Assembly: GCF_036231355.1 (NCBI RefSeq)
Contig: NZ_CP109496.1
Location: 6,076,001 to 6,140,000, forward strand
Reading direction: 5' to 3'
DNA: 64,000 bases
Origin: Streptomyces sp. NBC_01431
GTDB taxonomy: Bacteria; Actinomycetota; Actinomycetes; Streptomycetales; Streptomycetaceae
A program made the translations under genes and the position numbers. Within the stretch, counting starts at the first letter, position 1, and each line of letters starts with the position of its first letter. Shown in pieces: positions 1-7,895 of the stretch. The notes beneath the pieces are model-generated. The model made no database searches. It was not told the origin of the DNA and saw only the letters and a program-made list of their open reading frames with translations.

Positions 1-410
1 CCCGCGGACTGCGCGAAGGAGGCGCCGAGGTCGAGGACGTCGGGGGCGCGGCCTTGGCCCTTGCGGGTCTTGACGGCGTTGATCTCGTCGGCGCTGGTGC
101 CGTCCGGGTTCTCGACGGACACCTTGACGCCGTACTTCTTGGTGAAGCCGTCGATGAGCGCGCCGTAGTTCGCCCAGTCGCGCGGGATGGCGATCGCATT
201 GAGCGTGCCCTCCTTCTTCGCGGCGGCGGCCAGGGCGTCGATGCCGCCCGCGTCCTTCGCGGAGGTGGCGGACGCGGGGCTCGCGCCGCCCTTGCCGGCG
301 TCGGCCGCGGCGGTCGAGGGGCCGGGCTTGGCGCCGCAGGCGGCGAGGGCGAGCGCGGAGGCGGCCAGGGTCACGGCGAGGCCTGCGGTGCGTATGCGTG
401 GGGCGGTCAC
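1..410 (-). CDS. ABC transporter substrate-binding lipoprotein, C-terminus cut off by window edge
   Basis: The frame opens with GTG at 410, six bases after a GGAG ribosome-binding site, and runs off the window at base 1, so about 136 N-terminal residues are visible. It begins with a lipoprotein signal peptide: basic start, hydrophobic stretch, then the lipobox LAAC, so the protein should be anchored outside the membrane. After a low-complexity Ala/Gly/Ser linker come EGTLNAIAIPRDWANYG and GFTKKYGVKV, typical of the iron/spermidine/phosphonate-type periplasmic-binding fold. It would capture a substrate for an ABC importer whose permeases should lie to the left of the window. The substrate cannot be read from the sequence. 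A tandem dyad directly upstream suggests control by a dedicated regulator. The family call is firm; the ligand is unknown. Confidence 0.8.
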   Translation of the reverse strand, partial: MTAPRIRTAGLAVTLAASALALAACGAKPGPSTAAADAGKGGASPASATSAKDAGGIDALAAAAKKEGTLNAIAIPRDWANYGALIDGFTKKYGVKVSVENPDGTSADEINAVKTRKGQGRAPDVLDLGASFAQSA

Positions 411-421
411 GGGAGCTCCAA

Positions 422-450
422 GTTGTACGGACAACTGTTGTACAGACAAC
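422..450 (-). promoter_or_regulatory. Tandem operator: two copies of GTTGT-N4-ACAAC
   Basis: Two 14-bp dyads, GTTGTACGGACAAC at 422-435 and GTTGTACAGACAAC at 437-450, follow each other with a 15-bp pitch. They end 12 bp before the GTG of the solute-binding protein. The half-site spacing resembles GntR-type (FadR/HutC) operators. A repressor overlapping the promoter or ribosome-binding region of the transporter gene is inferred. No regulator gene is visible in the window. Confidence 0.6.
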
Positions 451-557
451 TCCATTACGAGGGTGGTGGGTGTCCCGTCGGTGAACGCGGGGCGAAGCGC
501 GCGATGCGGTTGGCGGGCGGATCCGGTCAGCTGGTTTCGGCCACGCGGGCAGGACGG

Positions 558-1493
558 TCAGGAAGCGGCATCGCCGGTGTGACGGTCGCCGCCGCCACGG
601 CGCAGCAGACCGTACGCCCAGCGTTCGTTCAGGCCCGCGAGGAAGCCGATCGTGCCCCAGAAGAAGAACGCCTTGATCAGCGCCTCGTGGGCGGCCAGCG
701 ACAGCGGGCCCGCGGCGCACAGGCCCGCGGGGGTGGCGGGCGGCGCGAAGATGGTGAGGACACCGCCGTTGATCAGCAGGAACAGCGAGGTGGCGAGGAA
801 CCAGCCCACCACCACCCGGTACCAGCCCTCCTGCCGCATGATCTGGGCCAGCTGACGCGGATCGGGCGGTATGTTCTGCACCCCGCCGCGGCCCGGCGCC
901 CGCCGCATCAGCTGGTAGGCGTTGCGCAGCCGGACGATCACGCTGAAGACCGCGCCGAGCGCCCCGCCCGCGAAGCAGACAAGGGCGTGCATCAGGCTCA
1001 GCTGCTCCGGGCAGGCGAGCTTGGCGTGGAAGAGCGCGGGCACCGCCTCGCCGACGGCGAAGGCGAGGACCAGGACCACCGGGCTGAGCACCATGCCGAA
1101 GGCGAGCCCGGTGTTGAGCCCGCGCCCGCTGGCCAGTGCCGCGTCCGCGTCCAGGCGCCGGGCCGCCGCGTCGGCCTCGTCCTTGAGCCGCTCGGCGGCC
1201 GCGGCCCGCGTCTCCGCGTGCTCGACGGAAGCCATGCGCACCCCGCCCCGCACCGCCTGCTCCAGTGTCCGGCACACATCGTCGCGGGTCCGCCGCTCGA
1301 AGGCCCGCTGCGCCGCAGCGTAGAGCTGCTCGATCCGGTCGAGCTGCTGCGGCTGCCACCGCCACAGGCGTTGCAGATCGGGGGAGTTGTCGGCCAGATC
1401 GAGCGCGTCCGACAACGTCCTGGCCTCGGGAACCGCCGCCCCCGCCAGCCACTCGCCGATCCGCCGCACCCGTCGAGTCCGCTGCGCACCCAT
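558..1493 (-). CDS. Hypothetical membrane protein with four C-terminal helices
   Basis: About 311 residues from an ATG at 1493; a GTG at 1517 in the same frame is an alternative that would add eight residues. The N-terminal half is charged and helical, probably cytoplasmic. The C-terminal half has four hydrophobic segments: near GMVLSPVVLVLAF, LVCFAGGALGAVFSVIV, VVVGWFLATSLFLLINGG and FFFWGTIGFLAGL, the last ending in NERWAYGLL. I do not recognise a named family. Similar coiled-coil-plus-four-helix proteins exist in Streptomyces without an assigned function. It stands alone, and its stop lies about 150 bp from the neighbouring transporter gene. Confidence 0.7.
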   Translation of the reverse strand: MGAQRTRRVRRIGEWLAGAAVPEARTLSDALDLADNSPDLQRLWRWQPQQLDRIEQLYAAAQRAFERRTRDDVCRTLEQAVRGGVRMASVEHAETRAAAAERLKDEADAAARRLDADAALASGRGLNTGLAFGMVLSPVVLVLAFAVGEAVPALFHAKLACPEQLSLMHALVCFAGGALGAVFSVIVRLRNAYQLMRRAPGRGGVQNIPPDPRQLAQIMRQEGWYRVVVGWFLATSLFLLINGGVLTIFAPPATPAGLCAAGPLSLAAHEALIKAFFFWGTIGFLAGLNERWAYGLLRRGGGDRHTGDAAS

Positions 1494-1713
1494 ACGTAAC
1501 ACCACCCCGTCGTCCACCGGGGCAGTCCTGACGTCGCAAACCCCTGGTGGGGAACATTAGTTGGCGCGACGCCGGGGGCTCCAAAGGGCCCGGGGAACCG
1601 CGCGACCAGCCCACGACGGACGGTTGGCGCGCGGCGTCCCGGATGGCGGAGATGCACCACAGGGGCGCGAAGCCCCCGAGGCCCCGGCCGATGACGCGCG
1701 CCCCGGTGGAGCG

Positions 1714-2607
1714 CTACGCGTCGCACTCCAGGACCGTGCGGCACAGCCCGCACCGAGCCCGGACCCGCCCGCGCGCGGGCACCCGGATCCGCTGGCAACA
1801 GGTCGGGCAGGCGAAGCAGACCCGCGGCCCGTCCGGGCCCGGCTCGAAGGAGTACGGGGCGCCGGGCCCGGACCAGTCGCCGCCGTGTTCGCGTGCGTAC
1901 CGCCGGTCCTTGGCATAGCGCCGCCGCCCCGCCCAGCCGGCCGCGACCAACGGGGGCAACTGCGCGTCGCCGCGCGAGCGGGCCGCGCCCGCCGTGTAGG
2001 CGGGATAGGCCTGCGGGCTGGTGAACCACGGCGAGGGGTCCTCACCGAACAGCTCGGCCCGCTTGGCCAGGACGTACCCGAACTCCTCCGGGGTCAGATA
2101 GCCCAGCTTCTGGCTGGAGAGGTCATCCTCGCGGAAGGCGTCCAGGAGCAGCCAGCCCGCGCCGAGATAGGTGGTCGCCGTGTCGGTGAGGATCTCGTTG
2201 TCGCGGGTGCCGGGGAACGTCAGGTCCAGGCGGTGCAGGAGCACATGGGTGATCTCGTGCGCGAGGGCGGCCCCGATGTCCCTGCGATGGGTACGGAAGC
2301 GATCGTTCAGCTCGATGAAGTACTCCGGCCCGGCGGCCAGTTCGACGCTCGCCGCGTGCTGCATCTCGCGGAAGCAGACGATCATCCGGGCGTCCGGCAG
2401 ATGCAGGTGCTGCACCAGTGCGCGAGCCACACGCTGGGCGCCCAGGTGCAGGTCGTCGTGGTCGGCGAAGGCCACGTCGGCGGGCAGCACGCTGGTCGGG
2501 TACCCCTGGAGGCCGTCGTAGGAGAGCCGCCGGTGCAGCGCGGTGATCGCCGCGCGCACCGTCTGCAGGTGCGGATATCCGTGCACGACCGGGCTGTCGG
2601 CGCCCAC
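1714..2607 (-). CDS. Putative zinc metallopeptidase with C-terminal zinc ribbon
   Basis: The open frame extends to 2769, but the upstream part is Arg/Pro/Gly-rich and looks non-coding. The GTG at 2607 behind GGGGGTGGCAGG gives a 297-residue protein. The core has HEITHVLLHRL, an HExxH zinc-protease motif, followed about 15 residues later by NEILTDTATTYLG, which could supply the third ligand. The C-terminus carries CFACPTC and CGLC pairs, a likely structural zinc ribbon. No signal peptide is present, so it should be cytoplasmic. The substrate is unknown, and the peptidase role rests on the motif alone. It is divergent from the two-component system that follows. Confidence 0.75.
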   Translation of the reverse strand: MGADSPVVHGYPHLQTVRAAITALHRRLSYDGLQGYPTSVLPADVAFADHDDLHLGAQRVARALVQHLHLPDARMIVCFREMQHAASVELAAGPEYFIELNDRFRTHRRDIGAALAHEITHVLLHRLDLTFPGTRDNEILTDTATTYLGAGWLLLDAFREDDLSSQKLGYLTPEEFGYVLAKRAELFGEDPSPWFTSPQAYPAYTAGAARSRGDAQLPPLVAAGWAGRRRYAKDRRYAREHGGDWSGPGAPYSFEPGPDGPRVCFACPTCCQRIRVPARGRVRARCGLCRTVLECDA

Positions 2608-2777
2608 CCTGCCACCCCCGTTCCCAACCGCGGACCGGATTCCACTGTAAGGGCGGCGGGCGCGCCCCGGTGCCCGCCGGAAAGGCCCTTGTGAGGGGCG
2701 CGGCGGCCGCCGGGCGCCCGCTCCGGCCGGGCGCCCCGCGTTTGCGGGCATCCGGCCCAACCTGGTCATATGGGGGC

Positions 2778-3425
2778 ATGTCGATCACAGTGGTCATCGC
2801 GGACGACCAGGAAATGGTCCGGACGGGCTTCCGCATGATCCTGGAGAGCCGCTCCGACATCGAGGTCCTGGACGATGTGGTCGACGGGCTCGCCGCCCTC
2901 CAAGCGGTCGACCGCCTCAACCCGGACGTGCTGCTCCTCGACATCCGGATGCCCGGCCTCGACGGACTCGAAGTCACCCGCCGCCTGGCCGGCCGCGACC
3001 GCCCCCGCATCGTCATCTGCACCACCTTCGACCTCGACGAATACGTCCACGCCGCGCTGCACGGCGGCGCCTGCGGTTTCCTCCTCAAGGACGCCAGCCC
3101 CGAAATGCTGGTCGAGGCGGTGCGCGCGGCGGCCAACGGAGACTCCCTGGTCTCACCCGCCATCACCGTCCGGCTCCTGAAGGAACTCGCCCGCCCCGCC
3201 CAAGGCGTGCGCACACCCTCGGAGGCCCTCACCGACCGCGAACGCGACGTCGTGCGCTGCCTGGCCCGCGGCGCCACCAACGCCGAGATCGCCGGCGAAC
3301 TGTACGTCTCGCTGTCCACCGTCAAAACCCACCTCGCCAACGTCCAGGGCAAACTCGGCGCGCGCAACCGCGTGGAGGTCGCCGCCTGGGCCTGGGAGAG
3401 CGGGCTCGCCACGAGCCCGGCGTGA
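2778..3425 (+). CDS. NarL/FixJ-family response regulator
   Basis: A 215-residue protein. The receiver domain (about 1-120) has the acidic pair D9/D10, the phospho-acceptor D55 in LLLDIRMPG, and the conserved lysine in FLLKDAS. A LuxR-type helix-turn-helix (about 145-210) carries LTDRERDVVRCLARGATNAEIA and STVKTHLANVQGKLG. The start is the ATG at 2778; an earlier in-frame start adds only a Gly/Ala/Arg-rich extension. The gene for its sensor kinase begins seven bases after the stop, so the two form a translationally close pair with the regulator first. Targets are unknown. Confidence 0.93.
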   Translation: MSITVVIADDQEMVRTGFRMILESRSDIEVLDDVVDGLAALQAVDRLNPDVLLLDIRMPGLDGLEVTRRLAGRDRPRIVICTTFDLDEYVHAALHGGACGFLLKDASPEMLVEAVRAAANGDSLVSPAITVRLLKELARPAQGVRTPSEALTDRERDVVRCLARGATNAEIAGELYVSLSTVKTHLANVQGKLGARNRVEVAAWAWESGLATSPA

Positions 3426-3432
3426 GCCGCCC

Positions 3433-4578
3433 GTGAGCCCGCTGCGCAACTGGACCGGGCGCCATCCGCGCGCCGCCGCCACCACGCGCCTGCTGCTCGC
3501 CGCCGTCCTCGTCACCCTCGTCACCTACGAAGGCGTCGCCCTGGCCCGCCAGCCCACCGCGCCGCACGCCATCGTGTGGAGCGCCGGGATCGTGGTCTGC
3601 GTCTGCGCGGTGCCCTGGCCGAGTATCCCGCTCATCCCGCGCGCCTGGACCGCGGCTGCCGTCAGCTGGACCGCCACCGGACTGCTCTTCACCGACCGCC
3701 CGGAGATCGTCTGGGGCATGGGCGAGGCCATCGCCCTCCTGGTGCTGCTCTCCTCCGTGCTCCTGTACGCCCCCGCCCGCACCGCCGCCGTCCTCGGCCC
3801 GCTGCTCGGCCTCGGCTGCACCGCCGCGCCCGTACGCGACGCCCAGCCCGGCCGGTTCACCCTGCTGTTCGCGGTGCTCGCCGTCGTCGTCGGCGCGTAC
3901 TCGCTGCTGATGCGCGCCCAGTCGGGCCAGCGGGTCCGCGACCTGGAGGCCGTCCGCGCCGCCGAACGCATCGAACTCGCCCGAGAACTCCACGACTTGA
4001 TCGCCCACCACGTCACCGGAATCGTCGTCCAGGCCCAGGCCGCCCGCTTCACCGCCCTATCCGGCGAACGCGCCGCCGAGTCCTTCGCGCGGATCGAGGA
4101 ATCGGGCGGCGAGGCGCTCGGCGCGATGCGGCGCCTGGTGCGGGTGCTGCGCGAGGGCGCCGCCGAGACCCGGCCGGTGGCCGGCATCGCCCAAATCCGC
4201 TCGCTCGCCGAAGGCTTCTCCCGCGCCGGACCGCCCGCCGTGCTGTACGTGGAGAGGGGCCTTCAGGAGCGGCTGCCCGGCGACGTGGCGGCCGTCGCCC
4301 ACCGGGTGGTGCGCGAGTCACTGACCAACGTCCGCAAACACGCGGCGAACGCCACCGCCGTACGCATCGGCCTGCGCACCACCCCCGGCGGACTCGAAGT
4401 GCGCGTCGCCGACGACGGGTCGAGCGCCGTGGAACTCGCCGAGCAAGCCCGCGGCGGCGGCTTCGGCCTGGCGGGACTGACCGAACGCGTCACCGCCATG
4501 GGCGGCCACCTCACCGCGGGCCCCGCACCCGAAGGCGGCTGGCAGGTCACCGCGGTCCTGCCGCTCGACACCCACTAG
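3433..4578 (+). CDS. Sensor histidine kinase (HisKA_3 type)
   Basis: A 381-residue membrane kinase starting with GTG at 3433. Several hydrophobic segments fill roughly residues 17-160 and form the sensory membrane domain. They are followed by a dimerisation/phospho-acceptor helix with ELARELHDLIAHHV (His187) and a HATPase domain with the N-box RVVRESLTNVRKHA, an ADDG motif and a GFGLAGL glycine box. It should phosphorylate the response regulator encoded just upstream. No extracellular sensor domain longer than short loops is seen, so the signal is probably detected in or near the membrane. The signal is unknown. Confidence 0.93.
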   Translation: MSPLRNWTGRHPRAAATTRLLLAAVLVTLVTYEGVALARQPTAPHAIVWSAGIVVCVCAVPWPSIPLIPRAWTAAAVSWTATGLLFTDRPEIVWGMGEAIALLVLLSSVLLYAPARTAAVLGPLLGLGCTAAPVRDAQPGRFTLLFAVLAVVVGAYSLLMRAQSGQRVRDLEAVRAAERIELARELHDLIAHHVTGIVVQAQAARFTALSGERAAESFARIEESGGEALGAMRRLVRVLREGAAETRPVAGIAQIRSLAEGFSRAGPPAVLYVERGLQERLPGDVAAVAHRVVRESLTNVRKHAANATAVRIGLRTTPGGLEVRVADDGSSAVELAEQARGGGFGLAGLTERVTAMGGHLTAGPAPEGGWQVTAVLPLDTH

Positions 4579-4647
4579 CCCATCCGCGACCCGGCAGCCC
4601 CGCAGCCGCTCGCGGCGCACCGATTCCTCGCCGACGCACCCCCGTTA

Positions 4648-4677
4648 GTCCAACACCTGTCACTCCTTTGTCCATGG
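4648..4677 (+). promoter_or_regulatory. AraC-type direct repeat upstream of the GH101 gene
   Basis: GTCCAA at 4648-4653 and GTCCAT at 4670-4675 form a direct repeat with a 22-bp pitch. The second half lies in the 12-mer CTTTGTCCATGG (4666-4677). The same 12-mer and the same two half-sites, in the same orientation relative to the gene, occur upstream of the GH35 gene. The site ends about 63 bp before the GTG of GH101. Two half-sites two helical turns apart fit an AraC-family activator; the regulator encoded at 9798 is the obvious candidate. Confidence 0.6.
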
Positions 4678-4740
4678 GCGCACCCGCGCACCTCGGCACA
4701 TCGTGGCGTGCACCCGAAGCCGTCACGAGGAGGAGCGAGC

Positions 4741-7700
4741 GTGAACGCCGAACAGCACGGGCCGAAGCGGAGGACGGTGGTCGCGGCCACCGCGCTGGCC
4801 GGAGCCGGAGCCGCCCTGGGCATCCCCTCGACAGCGCGCGCCGCCGACCGCACACCAGCGGAGGCCGTGGTGCGCTCCGCCGCACTCGACGTACGCGTCG
4901 ACACCAGGTTCCCCCGCATCGTCTCGTACACCGACCGCGCGAGCGGCGCCGTCCTGCACGGCCAGGAGGACCCCCTCACCGACGTCGTCATCGACGGCAC
5001 CGCGCACACCCCCCGGGTGACCTCGCGTCCCGGCACGGACCGCATCACCTACACCCTCGCCTTCGACGGCGGCACCGAGGTCGGCGTCGAGATCCGCGCC
5101 GAGGGCCACCGCGTCGACTGGCGCGTCACCCGCATCGCCGACACCGCCGCCCTGCGCGTCGGCACCCTCCAGATCCCGGGCCTCGCCCTGCTGTCGGTAC
5201 GCAGCGACCAGCCCGGCGCCCAACTCCTGGCCGCGATACTCCAGTTGGACAAGGCCAAGAGCGGCGACACCCTCATCACGCCCACCGCCACCACCACCCC
5301 CGACGCGGCTCCCATCGGCTGCGCCTACGCGGTCCTCGCCCACCACGGGCTCGGCGGCGCCATCGAGACCAACACCGTCTACGACAATCCCGCCGGCACC
5401 CCCGGGGCGAGCTGGGAGAACGGCCGGCTGTGGCGCCAGACCCTCAAGCGGGACGGTTACGTCAAGACACAGCTGGCACCCGGACAGTGGACCCACCGCG
5501 CGGCGACCGCCGCCACCGCCGACACCGAGCCGCTCCCGTACGCCACCGTCGTCGTCACCGGCGACCGGGGCGGCGACGGCGTGGTCGACTGGCAGGACGC
5601 CGCCATCGCGTTCCGCGACATCATGGTCACCCCGCTCGGCGCCGACGACCAGCACCTCAGAGTCGTCCCGCACATCCCCTTCAACTTCGCCTCGCAGGCC
5701 ACCAACCCGTTCCTGGCCACCCTCGACAACGTCAAGCGGATCTCGCTGGCCACCGACGGCCTGCGCCAGTACACCCTGCTCAAGGGCTACCAGTCGGAAG
5801 GCCACGACTCCGCCCACCCCGACTACGCGGGCAACTACAACCAGCGGGCCGGCGGACTCGCCGACCTCAACTCGCTGGTACGCGAAGGCAAGAAGTGGAA
5901 CAGCGACTTCGCCGTCCACGTCAACGCCACCGAGTCCTACCCGGTCGCCCACGCCTTCTCCGAAACCCTCGTCGACAAGACGAACCCCCAGTGGGACTGG
6001 CTCGACCAGTCCTACCGCATCGACCAGCGCCGCGACCTCATCTCCGGCGACATCGTCCGGCGCTTCGCGGACCTGCGCCGCGAAGCCGACCCGGCCCTCA
6101 ACGCCGTCTACATCGACGTGTTCCGCGAATCCGGCTGGACCTCCGACCGCCTCCAGCGCGCCCTGCGCGACCAGGGCTGGCTGGTGGCCTCCGAATGGGC
6201 CCACGGCCTGGAACGCTCCTCGCTGTGGTCGCACTGGGCGAACGAGACGGACTACGGCCCCGACACCTCGCGCGGCATCAACTCCCAGCTGATCCGCTTC
6301 GTACGCCACCACCACAAGGACGTCTTCGCCAACAAGTGGCCCACCCTGCTCGGCCACGTCCACATGGGCAACTTCGAGGGCTGGGTCGGCAAGACCGACT
6401 GGACGGCGTTCTACGATCTGATCTGGACCGAGTCGCTGCCCGCCAAATACCTCCAGGCGTACCCCGTCCAGCGCTGGACCGACCACGAGGTCACCTTCTC
6501 CGGCCCCACCCGCACCTCCGTCTCGGACGCCTCCGGCGCGCGCCGCATCACCACCGACACCCGGCTCGTGTACGACGGCGGGACCTACCTGCTGCCGTGG
6601 GAGCCACGCAACGCCACCGACCCGGCGAAGCTGTACCACTACAACCCGGCCGGCGGCACCAGCAGTTGGCGCCTCCCGCGCGGCTGGGCGGGCCTTGGCA
6701 AGGTGGCCCTGTACCGGCTCACAGACCAGGGCCGGGTGCACGTCCGCGACCTGCCGGTCCGCGCCGGAAAGATCACCATCGAGGGCGCGGCGGCCGGGCA
6801 GCCCTACGTGGTGTACCGGGACCGGGCACCCGCCCAGGGCGACCCGCGCTGGGGCCAGTTCACCCCCGTGCACGACCCCGGGTTCAACTCCGCCTCGCTG
6901 AAAGGCTGGCAGGTCACCGGCACCGCGAAGGTCGCCCTCAGCCCGCTCGGCGACTACGAACTCGTCCTGCCCGGCGGCGGCGCCACCACCGTCGCCCAGC
7001 GCCTGGCCCGCCTCGCCCCCGGCAGCTACGTCGCGTCCGTCCAGGTCGAGGTCGGCGAGAGCGCGGGGGAGCGGCGCCGGGCCGCACTCGACATCCGCAC
7101 CGCCGACGGGGTGACCGCCACCAACTGGACGGACACCTCCACCGCCGGGAACCACGTCGCCGCCGACCGCAAGCACGACACCCGCTTCCAGCGCATGTCC
7201 ACCCCCTTCACCGTCCCCGCGGGCGGCGGCCCCGTCACCCTCACCCTGCGCGCCGACGCGGGCGCGGCCCGGGTCCGCTTCGACAACGTGCGCGTCGTGC
7301 CGGCCGCCCCCACCACCAAGCCCGGCACCCTCGCGTACGAGGACTTCCAGAACGTTCCCCAGGGCTGGGGCGTCTTCGTCAAGGGCGACGCGGGCGGCTC
7401 CACCGACCCGCGCACCCACATCGCCCAGCGGCACGCCCCGTTCACCCAGCGCGGCTGGAACGGCAAAGCCATCGACGACATCGTGGACGGCACCCAGTCC
7501 CTGAAGTCCCGGGGCGAGAACAGCGGCCTGGTCTACCGCACGGTCCCGCACACCGCCCGCTTCCGGCCGGGCCACCGCTACCGGATCTCGTTCCGCTACG
7601 AGAACGAGAAGGCGGGCCAGTACGCCTGGATCACGGCCGTCGACGGACCGGCCCCGCGCGAACTGACCCGGGCCGCCCTCCCGGCCACCACCGAACCGGC

Positions 7701-7821
7701 CCTGTTCTCCTACGAGTTCACGGCACCCGCATCGGGGGAGGCGTGGGTGGGCCTGCGAAAGGTGGGCGACGACGGCTCGGCGGAATTCACCCTGGACACC
7801 TGGGAGGCGCAAGAGCTCTAG
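4741..7821 (+). CDS. Secreted endo-alpha-N-acetylgalactosaminidase (GH101)
   Basis: A 1026-residue exported enzyme predicted to release Gal-beta-1,3-GalNAc (core 1, T-antigen) from Ser/Thr of mucin-type glycoproteins. The start is the GTG at 4741 just after AGGAGG. A twin-arginine signal (KRRTVVAATALAG) ends near AARA. The catalytic barrel contains AVYIDVFRESGW, giving the presumed nucleophile D459, and LVASEWAHGLE, giving the presumed acid/base E485. This order and local wording match the nucleophile and acid/base motifs of characterised GH101 enzymes, although the spacing (26 residues) is shorter than I remember for the pneumococcal enzyme (32). Two beta-rich galactose-binding-like modules follow (about 705-865 and 870-1026). 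The enzyme family is known mostly from host-associated bacteria. The neighbouring GH35 could remove the terminal galactose from the released disaccharide. Confidence 0.85.
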   Translation: MNAEQHGPKRRTVVAATALAGAGAALGIPSTARAADRTPAEAVVRSAALDVRVDTRFPRIVSYTDRASGAVLHGQEDPLTDVVIDGTAHTPRVTSRPGTDRITYTLAFDGGTEVGVEIRAEGHRVDWRVTRIADTAALRVGTLQIPGLALLSVRSDQPGAQLLAAILQLDKAKSGDTLITPTATTTPDAAPIGCAYAVLAHHGLGGAIETNTVYDNPAGTPGASWENGRLWRQTLKRDGYVKTQLAPGQWTHRAATAATADTEPLPYATVVVTGDRGGDGVVDWQDAAIAFRDIMVTPLGADDQHLRVVPHIPFNFASQATNPFLATLDNVKRISLATDGLRQYTLLKGYQSEGHDSAHPDYAGNYNQRAGGLADLNSLVREGKKWNSDFAVHVNATESYPVAHAFSETLVDKTNPQWDWLDQSYRIDQRRDLISGDIVRRFADLRREADPALNAVYIDVFRESGWTSDRLQRALRDQGWLVASEWAHGLERSSLWSHWANETDYGPDTSRGINSQLIRFVRHHHKDVFANKWPTLLGHVHMGNFEGWVGKTDWTAFYDLIWTESLPAKYLQAYPVQRWTDHEVTFSGPTRTSVSDASGARRITTDTRLVYDGGTYLLPWEPRNATDPAKLYHYNPAGGTSSWRLPRGWAGLGKVALYRLTDQGRVHVRDLPVRAGKITIEGAAAGQPYVVYRDRAPAQGDPRWGQFTPVHDPGFNSASLKGWQVTGTAKVALSPLGDYELVLPGGGATTVAQRLARLAPGSYVASVQVEVGESAGERRRAALDIRTADGVTATNWTDTSTAGNHVAADRKHDTRFQRMSTPFTVPAGGGPVTLTLRADAGAARVRFDNVRVVPAAPTTKPGTLAYEDFQNVPQGWGVFVKGDAGGSTDPRTHIAQRHAPFTQRGWNGKAIDDIVDGTQSLKSRGENSGLVYRTVPHTARFRPGHRYRISFRYENEKAGQYAWITAVDGPAPRELTRAALPATTEPALFSYEFTAPASGEAWVGLRKVGDDGSAEFTLDTWEAQEL

Positions 7822-7822
7822 C

Positions 7823-7839
7823 GGGGCCCGGGTGGCCCC
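7823..7839. terminator. Short hairpin between convergent GH101 and GH35 genes
   Basis: GGGGCC at 7823-7828 pairs with GGCCCC at 7834-7839 around a five-base loop, directly after the GH101 stop. There is no T-tract, as is usual in Streptomyces. It is a plausible bidirectional terminator for the convergent pair. Confidence 0.4.
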
Positions 7840-7895
7840 CCACGCGGCGATGGCCGCACAGTGCCACAGCGGGAAGGGGCGGGCGGAAGCGAAGG

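Noticed and set aside
1547..1713. Small plus-strand gene between the membrane protein and the metallopeptidase
   Set aside because: Reads as Arg/Pro/Gly noise; the stretch contains a GGGGAACCGCGCGACCAGCC-like segment resembling a common Streptomyces intergenic sequence.
4723..7812. 1029-codon minus-strand frame opposite GH101
   Set aside because: Gly/Val/Asp-rich mirror of third-position bias; the plus-strand reading has signal peptide, catalytic motifs and a ribosome-binding site.
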